From positions 1-5,998 of the forward strand of contig CAMYLW010000213.1 of NCBI GenBank assembly GCA_947259475.1: DNA of 5,998 bases, given 5' to 3'. The notes below the pieces were generated by a model, which made no database searches, was not told the origin of the DNA, and saw only the letters and a program-made list of their open reading frames with translations. This DNA is from Thermodesulfobacteriota bacterium. GTDB taxonomy: Bacteria > Desulfobacterota > Syntrophobacteria > BM002. Below are positions 1 to 5,518 of the stretch, one piece after another. How positions within the stretch are numbered: the first letter of the stretch is position 1; the number at the start of each line of letters is the position of its first letter. The position numbers were made by a program, and so were the translations under genes.

Positions 1-1020
1 TGCTACTTTCTTCCCGTCTGAATCGTCGGGGCATTCAAGTACGGATGAGGACAGCAAATCGTGCCAGATATTAAAGAGGGCCATATTTCCTGCCACATCA
101 CCAGGGGTCTCCAGATGTGGATATGAAAGTACCACGCGGCCCTGACCATACTCTCCCGCAATAATTGCAGGCTCATTTGAGAGACGTTCAGGGTTCAAGT
201 TGATCTGATAGGCTTTTTCCAACTGCTCCCACTCAAGACGTGCCGCCACAGTTTCGCAGACATTGAGATCAGATACACAAAAATCGCTCTCCGGATTGCC
301 GTATCGTCCAAGTATTTGAATTTTCTCCGGTTTCACGAGATCAAACTGAGACGGCCACCAGACTTGAAAGGGTGCCTCTCCCTGAAGACCCCACCAGAGA
401 GAATGAGAGCTTGCCTGACGAACTCGAATTGAGCCGCTGAAATTAGGCAGCCTGTCAGCCATTGGTTTGCGGGTAACCGGTAAAAGTCCCAGCCCTTCGT
501 CCACCTGGAGAGCAAGCCCGGCACCGCCACAAATTCCTAAGTACGCTCCGCCTCTGCTAACATAACGTCGGAGCTCTTCCCGCCCATCGACCCCCAAGCT
601 TTCACTCTTTAAACCGGCCCAGCCACCAGGAACAAAAAGGACCTGGTAATTGTTCAAGGCTTGGTTTCTTACAGTTACCGAGGTAAGCAAATCAAAGGCG
701 AACCCCAGGTCTCTTAAAGCGCTTACCGCCATGTACCCCCAGAGAAACGATTTGTCCCAAAGGAGGGCGGCACGCCCGGGCTTGAGGGCAGAAAGCTGCT
801 CAATCAAAGGCTCTGAGAGCCGCAAAGACTCAGACACATCTAGGCTTGCGCTGCTCGTTTCTGCGGAGCAAAACAGATCTCCGGGGTTGGCAAAGGAGGT
901 CTGCGGGCCTTGCCAGCGAAAAAGCGATTCTCCCTGAGAAATACAGTGATTTACAGTCCTGATAACTTCAGGAAATGAGCCAGTCTGATTCAGCCTAAAG
1001 AATTTTGTGGGGTAGGTCAT
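1..1020 (-). CDS. BPL_N / glutamine-amidotransferase-like protein (partial, C-terminus cut by window edge)
   Basis: A continuous open frame of 340 codons runs from an ATG at 1020 to the window edge without a stop. Residues about 82-172 read like the biotin-protein-ligase N-terminal (BPL_N) fold, a class I glutamine-amidotransferase-like domain. A strand-and-turn VLFVPGGW lies at 127-134, and a nucleophile elbow LGICGGAG at 161-168 puts Cys164 in the catalytic position. A later segment, GQGRVVLSYPHLE (292-304), resembles the strand before the His/Glu of such domains. The first 80 residues are an extra N-terminal part that I do not recognise. An in-frame TAA two codons upstream fixes the start at or after 1020, but the ribosome-binding site is poor. 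It follows the zinc-ribbon gene by 38 nt and is probably last or near last in the minus-strand operon. The substrate is unknown. The family name comes from similarity to biotin ligase N-termini and does not imply biotinylation; no ligase domain is visible. Confidence 0.8.
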   Translation of the reverse strand, partial: MTYPTKFFRLNQTGSFPEVIRTVNHCISQGESLFRWQGPQTSFANPGDLFCSAETSSASLDVSESLRLSEPLIEQLSALKPGRAALLWDKSFLWGYMAVSALRDLGFAFDLLTSVTVRNQALNNYQVLFVPGGWAGLKSESLGVDGREELRRYVSRGGAYLGICGGAGLALQVDEGLGLLPVTRKPMADRLPNFSGSIRVRQASSHSLWWGLQGEAPFQVWWPSQFDLVKPEKIQILGRYGNPESDFCVSDLNVCETVAARLEWEQLEKAYQINLNPERLSNEPAIIAGEYGQGRVVLSYPHLETPGDVAGNMALFNIWHDLLSSSVLECPDDSDGKKVA

Positions 1021-1058
1021 GGCTTATCGGCAGGGTTAAAGGAATGAAGTGGACCAAG

Positions 1059-1259
1059 TTAAATACCTCGCAACTCACCACAGTCAGGGCAAACCCAGGT
1101 CACAGAGTTCCCGCTGACGCCCCACTGATTTTCCTGCATACAAGGAAGACAGATCTCAAAGCCGCAATCGCAAGTCCAGCAAAACTGCTGCTCTGCACTG
1201 CAACAGTGACAGTCGTATTTTTTACGTCCTCTCTTCCTTCGTGGGGGATTCCCTTCCAT
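1059..1259 (-). CDS. Small cysteine-rich zinc-ribbon-like protein, function unknown
   Basis: This is a 66-residue protein with ten cysteines at about 17, 19, 20, 27, 30, 32, 37, 40, 57 and 60. The CxxC pairs CLPC (37-40) and CPDC (57-60), plus the CHCC and CWTCDC clusters, suggest one or two structural zinc sites. The N-terminus is strongly basic (RRKRGRKK, 7-14), so contact with nucleic acid or an acidic partner is possible but unproven. A good GAGGAG ribosome-binding site at 1271-1276 overlaps the stop codon of the upstream metallo-hydrolase gene, so translation is probably coupled. That site is 11 nt from the ATG at 1259 and 8 nt from a GTG at 1262, so either could be used; the more distal GTG at 1271 overlaps the site itself and is unlikely. 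I take this as a real gene because of the regular Cys spacing and the coupling. I recall similar small proteins in Desulfobacterota but know no assigned function. Confidence 0.75.
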   Translation of the reverse strand: MEGNPPRRKRGRKKYDCHCCSAEQQFCWTCDCGFEICLPCMQENQWGVSGNSVTWVCPDCGELRGI

Positions 1260-1274
1260 CACTTGACCCACTCC

Positions 1275-1955
1275 TCAGGCCGGAATCTTTCCACTACGTC
1301 CTATCTCAATATCATGGATTGGAATCAGAATATCGCCCAATTCTTTAACGCGTTGGGCGCTCTCATAAGCCTCGATGGCATTGAGGTGTACACCGGGAGT
1401 CACCGCCGGTCCCACGCTTGGAAAGTTGTCAGCATTGCAACAAAAACCAGAAATAACCGCAGTTCCCCCATCGGTCTTCACCGCCACGGATTGGCCGCCA
1501 GGGGTATGCCCCGGCGTCAATACAACCCGAACCCCGGGAACAATTTCCGTATCGCCTTCCACGGGGACTACCTCTGATTCGTCCAGCAGGTCAGAATAAT
1601 AGCGGTGATCGAGAGGGTGGGGTGACTTGAAAAAATCGAGTTCTGCCTGCTGCACATAAACCTTGGCCTTTGTGCATTTGTAGGTGTTTTCGCAGTGATC
1701 GTTGTGCTTCAGATTTACCGTGGCCAGGGCCTCCTCAAACTCCATGATCTTCAAACCGGTGTCCTCCGCAGCCCCTGGGGGAACCATGAATTCCTCCATG
1801 CCGGTATCCACCAGGATTTTTTGATCACTGCCCTCTAGGTAGAACACATAGATAGGTAGATAGATACGCTTGCCGTAACCTTTTTGGTAAGTCATGATTC
1901 CCTGATCAGTCTCATTAATGCCCACGACCAGAGGGTGAATCATATATTTACTCAT
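1275..1955 (-). CDS. MBL-fold metallo-hydrolase, N-acyl homoserine lactonase family type, with damaged zinc motif
   Basis: This 226-residue protein has metallo-beta-lactamase-fold landmarks in order: ILVDTG (47-52), a HNDHCEN segment (84-90), strand KVYVQ (98-102), LTPGHTPGGQS (146-156, metal ligand His150), VISGFCCN (168-174) and PIHD (212-215, His214). The family hydrolyses lactones or related esters using two metals held by an HxHxDH motif. Here that motif reads L-K-H-N-D-H, so the first His is absent. The preceding segment EEALATVNLK normally continues through about a dozen residues (a 'PEDID..' strand and THL) before HxDH, so an in-frame deletion of about 12 residues is likely near 1706/1707. 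Activity is therefore doubtful. I chose the ATG at 1955, with GAGG 9 nt upstream, over the GTG at 1970, whose own bases contribute to that site. The gene lies 58 nt after the 122-residue gene, and its stop overlaps the ribosome-binding site of the zinc-ribbon gene. The assigned fold is confident; an AHL substrate is not. Confidence 0.85.
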   Translation of the reverse strand: MSKYMIHPLVVGINETDQGIMTYQKGYGKRIYLPIYVFYLEGSDQKILVDTGMEEFMVPPGAAEDTGLKIMEFEEALATVNLKHNDHCENTYKCTKAKVYVQQAELDFFKSPHPLDHRYYSDLLDESEVVPVEGDTEIVPGVRVVLTPGHTPGGQSVAVKTDGGTAVISGFCCNADNFPSVGPAVTPGVHLNAIEAYESAQRVKELGDILIPIHDIEIGRSGKIPA

Positions 1956-2013
1956 ATCATACAACCTCACTCAATATTCAACTCATTACACAGGTTAGCA
2001 TTAAAAAACTAAA

Positions 2014-2382
2014 CTATTCTTCCTTTTCATGCTGCTTGCGCCACTTTTCATACCAACAACTGAAATCATACATACCCTGGTAGCGATCTTGACCGCGGAA
2101 AAGGCCCTGCGATATCTCCAAGACTCCCTTGACATATTCGGGTGAGTAGTCGGGAATCCTATGCTCAGAAAAATATCTCTCGTGCAGTTCATGGCCGGAG
2201 TCCAGTGTAGTCTTTTCACCTTTGGCCTCCTGCTTTAACTTGTAGCCCAACGGCTCCTTGGGCAGCATAAAAGGGTCCCATTCCTCATACCCTTTCTTCA
2301 GTATGCGCTTCTGGCTTCTCGGGGACATGGCCTCAAAAAGGTCCCTTTTCTTTTTTTCTTCTTCGGGAGTTAATTTTGCCAT
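2014..2382 (-). CDS. Conserved-looking hypothetical protein, 122 aa
   Basis: I do not recognise this family. The protein is charged and soluble with no signal peptide or membrane segment. A Lys/Glu-rich helical start (LTPEEEKKKRDLFEAM, 4-19) is followed by an aromatic-rich central and C-terminal part: GYEEWDPF, a DSGHELHERYF stretch and YDFSCWYEKWRKQHEKE at the end. The high Trp/Tyr content and the lack of low-complexity bias argue for a real folded protein rather than a chance frame. The opposite-strand and overlapping frames in this interval do not look protein-like. The ATG at 2382 has only modest upstream signals: GGAG very close, and AGGA about 10 nt away. It lies 118 nt after the FKBP gene and 58 nt before the metallo-hydrolase gene, all on the same strand, so it is probably part of the same transcript. 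Confidence 0.7.
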   Translation of the reverse strand: MAKLTPEEEKKKRDLFEAMSPRSQKRILKKGYEEWDPFMLPKEPLGYKLKQEAKGEKTTLDSGHELHERYFSEHRIPDYSPEYVKGVLEISQGLFRGQDRYQGMYDFSCWYEKWRKQHEKEE

Positions 2383-2500
2383 AGCTCCGTGGTCCTACAC
2401 TCAACCCCTGCAAAAGTTCCATACATTCATGCCCAGGCTAGCATAATCAGGATCTAACGCCTCCCACGGCAAATCCGAAATCCTAATTTCGAATTTCCGT
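2383..2500. repeat. Intergenic spacer with a CGAAAT/ATTTCG inverted repeat
   Basis: This 118-nt gap between the FKBP gene and the 122-residue gene contains a perfect inverted repeat, CGAAAT (2476-2481) and ATTTCG (2486-2491), around a 4-nt loop. It sits in a run of similar short words (AAATCCGAAATCC, AATTTCGAATTTCC). Such iterated CGAAAT-like words resemble dispersed intergenic repeats I recall from Desulfobacterota genomes; whether it is one cannot be shown from a single copy. The T-tract needed for an intrinsic terminator is missing on both strands. Confidence 0.4.
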
Positions 2501-3010
2501 CTACTCCGTAGGCGGCGACCCCTGCTCCCCGAACTCACAAGGCCTGAGGATCTCCAGCTCTTCCCGGTTCGCCTCTCTGACCTTCTCCACCTTGACCTGG
2601 TAGATAAGGGGTTTACCGGCAAGTGGATGATTGTAATCAAGAACGATCCTGTCAGGTTTCTTCTCTAATACCAGGTACCCGAAGGTGACCCGGTGCTCCG
2701 GGTTGATGGCCCGGACCCAGCGACCCTCTTCCAGGTTCTTCCCCTGCGGAAATTCCGCAAAAGTTTTCTCCTGAATCAGGCCGGGATCGTACTGACCAAA
2801 ACCTTCATCGGGACTCACGGTGATTTCCACCTCATCTCCTTGGGACAAGCCAATCACCCTTCTTTCCAAACCCGGAATTACCTGATTGTAGCCCGTTACG
2901 AACTCCATATGGGCTAAGGCCTCCTCAGGATCCCCCTTGACAATTTCGCCATTTTCTAATCTTGCCGTATACTTAAGGATTACATAGCTATTTTCAGACT
3001 GAATTGTCAC
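2501..3010 (-). CDS. SlyD-like FKBP-type peptidyl-prolyl cis-trans isomerase
   Basis: This cytoplasmic proline isomerase and chaperone of the SlyD type has 169 residues and no signal peptide. The FKBP half is split around an insert. The N-terminal part has YVILKYTARLENGEIV (9-24), FVTGYNQVIPGLERRVIGLSQGDE (37-60) and PDEGFGQYD (67-75). The insert-in-flap chaperone domain covers roughly 76-125. The chain then returns with DYNHPLAGKPL (125-135), matching the DGNHxLAGxxL signature of SlyD, and a final strand YQVKVEKV. The C-terminus (145-169) is short and lacks the His/Cys-rich metal-binding tail of E. coli SlyD, so a nickel role is not supported. The start is a GTG at 3010, preceded by a GGGAAGG-type ribosome-binding site and only 16 nt from the stop of the TPR gene, which indicates a shared transcript. 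Known substrates cannot be inferred. Confidence 0.92.
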   Translation of the reverse strand: MTIQSENSYVILKYTARLENGEIVKGDPEEALAHMEFVTGYNQVIPGLERRVIGLSQGDEVEITVSPDEGFGQYDPGLIQEKTFAEFPQGKNLEEGRWVRAINPEHRVTFGYLVLEKKPDRIVLDYNHPLAGKPLIYQVKVEKVREANREELEILRPCEFGEQGSPPTE

Positions 3011-3026
3011 TATACACCTTCCCTCA

Positions 3027-3656
3027 CTAGCCGCAGCCCAGCTCTTTTGCTATTTCGGGGTTAACCTGAAAGCCCAACTCGGTTGCCTTTTCGCAGTGGG
3101 TTTTGGCTGCCTCTAGGTCGCCCTTGGCGCGGTATGCATGAAGCAAGTTGTTATGGGCCAGAGCAAAGCTAGGATTCAAATCGAGCGCCTTGAGATTTTC
3201 CCTAATCGCAGACTCCAGGTCATGTTTTTGAAAATAGGCACCTCCAAGATTTGCCCTTACCGCAGCTTGATTGGGATCAATCTCCAGGGCTTTCTGGTAC
3301 TCGGCCATTCCTTCATCCAGTTTTCCTTGTTGGATCAGGGCGAACCCGAGATTACTGTGAGCTAGAGGATGGTTGGGGTTTATCTCCAGTGCCTTCTGGT
3401 TGGCCTCAATGCATGCCTCTATATTACCTTTGCGCAGGTAAATTCCTCCCAGATTGATATACGTCTCCACCAGTTTAGGGTCGTAAACTATGGCCTGCTG
3501 GAAGCATGTAATTGATTCGTCCAGTTGCCCCCTCCGCGCATAAGCGAGGCCCAAGTTATAGTGAAGTGGAGCCGAATAGGGCGTGGCTAAGAGCTGCTTT
3601 CTCAAGGCGCGAAAGACCTTATCTTCAGTAACTTCCTCTTTCTTCTTTTCTTCCAT
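3027..3656 (-). CDS. TPR repeat protein with five 34-residue repeats
   Basis: This 209-residue protein is almost wholly tetratricopeptide repeats. After a charged start (MEEKKKEEVTEDK), five units of exactly 34 residues cover about 28-61, 62-95, 96-129, 130-163 and 164-197. They carry the canonical pattern (N-L-G at 8-9 of each helix A, a G-K/Q-L/D turn, A at position 20, and a closing P). The units end in DP, NP, DP and NP dipeptides. A 12-residue tail (VNPEIAKELGCG) follows. TPR arrays form a superhelical surface that binds peptide segments of partner proteins; the partner is not known here. No signal peptide or membrane segment is present. I prefer the ATG at 3656, since GGAG lies 9 nt upstream; from the ATG at 3662 the spacing would be only 3 nt. 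It is followed at 16 nt by the FKBP gene, so scaffolding and folding functions may be coupled. Confidence 0.9.
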   Translation of the reverse strand: MEEKKKEEVTEDKVFRALRKQLLATPYSAPLHYNLGLAYARRGQLDESITCFQQAIVYDPKLVETYINLGGIYLRKGNIEACIEANQKALEINPNHPLAHSNLGFALIQQGKLDEGMAEYQKALEIDPNQAAVRANLGGAYFQKHDLESAIRENLKALDLNPSFALAHNNLLHAYRAKGDLEAAKTHCEKATELGFQVNPEIAKELGCG

Positions 3657-3662
3657 GATCAT

Positions 3663-3853
3663 TTACTCCGTATGCAATAAAGTCAGGGTTTTAGGGTGTC
3701 AGATGTCAGGGAAGAAAAACAAGAAAGCCAAAAGCTAACCCTGAAACCTGAACACTGAAATCTGTTCTTTGAATTGGCAACCCTAACTACCTCCTTATAA
3801 CATGTCAAGGGTGAAGCCAATACAGTATACATAGGGAAGGGGAGGGGGGATAC
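3663..3853. repeat. Intergenic spacer with imperfect inverted repeat (REP-like)
   Basis: The 191-nt gap between the two TPR genes holds an imperfect inverted repeat. GGTGTCAGATGTCAGGG at 3695-3711 pairs with CCCTGAAACCTGAACACT at 3739-3756, and TCAGGGTT (3683-3690) can pair perfectly with AACCCTGA (3737-3744) as an alternative. The repeated CTGAAACCTGAACACTGAA wording resembles dispersed palindromic repeats I recall from Desulfobacterota intergenic regions. On the minus strand there is also a perfect AAGGAGG (3790-3796) with no ATG in reach, and a TTGACA (3801-3806 region) with no convincing -10 box. A C/T-rich minus-strand tract follows the stop of the upstream TPR gene. Confidence 0.5.
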
Positions 3854-4594
3854 TCAACGCTTATCCACACTTTTTTTCTCATCCTCCAAGGCAGCTTCAA
3901 TGGCAGCTATCTCCGCCGTCACCAGTTCTAAGGGTCTCCGCGCTCCGAGCTTCTGGTATAGATTTAGGGCCTGGCTCAGACGCTCCAATGCTTTCTTGGG
4001 CTGTCCAGCCTTGTACTGCAACTCACCCAATCCTGTGAGCACAAATGCGAGTCGATCCGCCACCCGGTGTTGTTCATAATACTTTAAAGCGTCCTCAAAT
4101 CTCTCAACAGCAAGTTCAAATTCTTCCTGGTCGCGATACACCAGGGCCATTTTTTCGTTGAAGTGGGCTATCCCAAGTTGGTCTTGGTGGACCTGGCAGA
4201 TATCCTTGGCCCTGCTGAAAGCCTCCAGGGCCTGGGACAAATCCCCCTGATCTCTGGCCAGCTCTCCCAATCTCGCCATCAGATTGGCAATATTTTTCTC
4301 GTCCTCTTGTTTTTCAAAAAAATCAAGGGCTTGCTTGTAATGAGTACGAGCTGTTTCAGGACTTTGAATGTTGCGGTAAATATCTCCCAGACCAATAGCG
4401 GTGAGGGCGCATCCTTCCGCGCTGCCCAGTTTTCCACAGATGGCCTTTGCCTCTCTCAGGTATTCTTTGGCCTCATCCCACTTTCCCTTCTGCAGGTAGA
4501 TATCCCCTATCTTGAAGCAGGTGTTGGCGATGCCCTCTTCATTGTTGGTGGCGCGAAAGCTCTCCAAATCATCCAGGTGCTTTTTGAGTGACAT
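3854..4594 (-). CDS. TPR repeat protein with ~40-residue (LGN/Rapsyn-like) repeats
   Basis: This 246-residue, all-helical protein is built from about five tetratricopeptide repeats spaced by 40 rather than 34 residues, at roughly 20-58, 60-98, 100-138, 140-178 and 180-218. Each carries a G-x-I/L-Y/A turn (IGDIYLQKGKWDEAKEYL, LGDIYRNIQSPETARTHY, LGELARDQGDLSQALEAF, MALVYRDQEEFELAVERF, LGELQYKAGQPKKALERL). The longer spacing is typical of TPR_12-type or LGN-like arrays that bind protein ligands. A charged C-terminal helix (EAALEDEKKSVDKR) ends the chain. No signal peptide, membrane segment or enzymatic domain is visible. It is the first gene of the minus-strand cluster, about 80 nt downstream of a predicted transcription start, and divergent from dsrD. 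The ribosome-binding site (GAGAGAAG before the ATG at 4594) is weak. A function tied to sulfite reduction is only suggested by the divergent position. Confidence 0.88.
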   Translation of the reverse strand: MSLKKHLDDLESFRATNNEEGIANTCFKIGDIYLQKGKWDEAKEYLREAKAICGKLGSAEGCALTAIGLGDIYRNIQSPETARTHYKQALDFFEKQEDEKNIANLMARLGELARDQGDLSQALEAFSRAKDICQVHQDQLGIAHFNEKMALVYRDQEEFELAVERFEDALKYYEQHRVADRLAFVLTGLGELQYKAGQPKKALERLSQALNLYQKLGARRPLELVTAEIAAIEAALEDEKKSVDKR

Positions 4595-4680
4595 GTGCTT
4601 CTCTCGATACCAGAAAAATAACCGCTCGCTTGTTCCGCCTTTTCGTGTCCCGCTAAATTATCGCAGGCGCAACCTTTTAT

Positions 4681-4710
4681 ATTATATATACTGAGTGGGG
4701 ACAACAGCAA
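4681..4710 (-). promoter_or_regulatory. Predicted sigma70-like promoter of the minus-strand cluster
   Basis: On the minus strand, TTGCTG (4705-4710) is followed after 18 nt by a perfect TATAAT (4681-4686) in a TATA-rich run. Transcription would start near 4674, giving a leader of about 80 nt before the TPR gene at 4594. The -35 box is imperfect. The upstream edge lies only about 33 bp from the -35 box of the dsrD promoter, so the two divergent promoters could influence each other. Confidence 0.5.
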
Positions 4711-4742
4711 ATATTGGTGACCTTTCCCCCCCGCTTTTTCTA

Positions 4743-4771
4743 TTGACAAAGAGCTGGCTCCGGACTATAGA
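4743..4771 (+). promoter_or_regulatory. Predicted dsrD promoter
   Basis: A perfect TTGACA (4743-4748) is followed by a 17-bp spacer and TATAGA (4766-4771). The predicted start falls near 4778, immediately at the edge of the palindrome at 4779-4798. The same layout (ATTGACAAA, a 17-bp spacer, a TATA-type -10, then the palindrome) is found before dsrA, which strengthens both calls. Confidence 0.7.
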
Positions 4772-4778
4772 AGAAGAT

Positions 4779-4798
4779 TGAGTGAATTGATTCACTTA
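4779..4798. promoter_or_regulatory. Palindromic operator upstream of dsrD (CRP/FNR-type architecture)
   Basis: TGAGTGAATTGATTCACTTA forms two 9-bp arms around a 2-bp centre with one mismatch. Written as AGTGA-N6-TCACT it has the spacing and TGA/TCA core of CRP/FNR-family sites, and it resembles the HcpR-type consensus GTGA-N6-TCAC known from sulfate reducers. The first 17 bases recur exactly before dsrA. It begins 8 bp past the -10 box, over the predicted start, so binding should repress. Confidence 0.75.
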
Positions 4799-4837
4799 TT
4801 CATTTTACACTTTCTAGTACCCCTCAAGGAGGAAAGC

Positions 4838-5077
4838 ATGAGCGAGGAAGAGAAACAGGCAATCATTGACTTCATGAAATCGAAGAAGGGGAAGACCAAG
4901 CACTACTTTAACGAGCTCTGCAAGGCCGTTCCTCATATGAAAATGCGTGCTGCTAAGAAAGTCATCAATGAGATGGTCAATGATGGCCAGTTGAAATATT
5001 GGTCCAGTGGCAGCACCACCCTTTACTTGCTGCCCGAGCACGCCGATGTGAGCAAAGAAGAAGAAGGGATGAACTAG
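4838..5077 (+). CDS. dsrD: DsrD-like winged-helix protein, dissimilatory sulfite reductase activator
   Basis: The encoded protein has 79 residues, close to the usual 78 or so of DsrD/DsvD. DsrD is a small cytoplasmic winged-helix protein reported to activate DsrAB sulfite reduction allosterically. The sequence shows the family pattern: an acidic start, IIDFMKSKKGKTKHYFNEL (9-27), MKMRAAKKVINEMVNDGQLKYW (34-55), the hallmark YWSSGSTTLY wing (54-63) and a short acidic tail. The ATG at 4838 follows a perfect AAGGAGG (4826-4832) at 5 nt. The in-frame ATG at 4778 is rejected because it lies at the predicted transcription start, next to the operator. The gene has its own promoter and operator and lies 635 nt upstream of dsrA, whereas dsrD usually follows dsrAB. 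A second dsrD copy downstream of dsrB cannot be excluded from this window. Confidence 0.93.
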   Translation: MSEEEKQAIIDFMKSKKGKTKHYFNELCKAVPHMKMRAAKKVINEMVNDGQLKYWSSGSTTLYLLPEHADVSKEEEGMN

Positions 5078-5457
5078 CAGGTTCATCATTGGGAATTTTT
5101 GCTGATCAAACCCGATTACATTGAAACGCAGTTTACGGGTTTGATTTACGAGATTGACCCAAAGAGCACGGTCAACTTGATTTCTCAGGGTCGATCTCCA
5201 TACTATATCCTTCAACCTCTTTCAGTCCCTAACTACCGGCTTCTACCATTGTCTTCAACTGGCAATTCCCCTGCTTTGACCAGGGGTTGCGCCGATCTGC
5301 CCACCCAACTTGGTCAGCCTACGTTGTTGGGTACTATTGAGTCAGAGCATCTTTACGGGTGAGGTGATTATCAGTATCTGAGAGAGCAGGGCGGCTGCAC
5401 CTGCAACACAGATCCGTCCACGTTGCCCCCCTGGTTGTTTCCACAATCTTATTTTGA
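5078..5457. other. Non-coding spacer between dsrD and the dsrA promoter, with three inverted repeats
   Basis: No convincing gene is present: the frames here are short, lack ribosome-binding sites and do not resemble proteins. The spacer holds three inverted repeats. The first is ATCAAACCCG (5105-5114) with CGGGTTTGAT (5136-5145), a perfect 10-bp stem with a small AAAC/GTTT hairpin in the loop. The second is a 10-bp stem at 5262-5290 (GCAA-TT bulge-CCCCTG, loop CTTTGAC, CAGGGG-TTGC). The third is ACCCAAC (5303-5309) with GTTGGGT (5326-5332). The first could end dsrD transcription, although the T-tract is weak; the others may be parts of a structured RNA. Confidence 0.55.
5105..5145 (+). terminator. 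Candidate terminator-like stem-loop after dsrD
   Basis: Two perfect 10-base arms, ATCAAACCCG and CGGGTTTGAT, enclose 21 nt and start 28 nt after the dsrD stop. Only TTTA follows the stem on the plus strand, so a classical rho-independent terminator is not fully met. It may instead be an RNA-stabilising 3' end or a rho-dependent site. Confidence 0.4.
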
Positions 5458-5486
5458 TTGACAAAATTCAGCAGACGGTTTATACA
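5458..5486 (+). promoter_or_regulatory. Predicted dsrA promoter
   Basis: A perfect TTGACA (5458-5463) is followed by a 17-bp spacer and TATACA (5481-5486). The surrounding ATTGACAAA (5457-5465) is identical to that of the dsrD promoter. Transcription would begin near 5493, leaving a leader of about 220 nt before dsrA. Confidence 0.75.
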
Positions 5487-5498
5487 AACATAACTCAC

Positions 5499-5518
5499 TG
5501 AGTGAATTGATTCACGAA
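5499..5518. promoter_or_regulatory. Palindromic operator upstream of dsrA, same 17-mer as before dsrD
   Basis: TGAGTGAATTGATTCAC (5499-5515) is identical to 4779-4795. The 14-bp core GTGAATTGATTCAC has perfect 6-bp arms. An extra half-site just upstream makes TCACTGAGTGA (5495-5505), so two overlapping sites may exist here. It lies 13 bp past the -10 box, in the initially transcribed region, which favours repression by a CRP/FNR-like or other dimeric regulator. Confidence 0.75.

Noticed and set aside
333..937. Short frames at 333-530 (minus) and 650-937 (plus)
   Set aside because: Both are shadows of the continuous 340-codon BPL_N-like frame, which runs to the window edge.
1005..1577. 190-residue plus-strand frame
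   Set aside because: It lies opposite the zinc-ribbon and metallo-hydrolase genes, has no ribosome-binding site and shows no protein-family pattern; the minus-strand proteins have clear motifs.
3720..3796. 24-codon minus-strand frame starting with TTG after the orphan AAGGAGG
   Set aside because: It runs straight through the inverted repeat, has a rare start and yields a low-complexity hydrophobic peptide without support.
4163..4591. 142-residue plus-strand frame opposite the first TPR gene
   Set aside because: The TPR periodicity on the minus strand explains this stretch, and the plus frame has no start signal.
4778..4837. N-terminally extended DsrD starting at 4778
   Set aside because: The added 20 residues would begin at the predicted transcription start beside the operator and lack a ribosome-binding site; the start at 4838 has a perfect one and gives the family length.
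4814..5215. 133-residue minus-strand frame over dsrD
   Set aside because: It is antisense to a clearly recognised dsrD and has no start signal.
5099..5362. 87-residue plus-strand frame in the dsrD-dsrA spacer
   Set aside because: There is no ribosome-binding site, no family resemblance, and the inverted repeats in the same stretch fit a non-coding role better.
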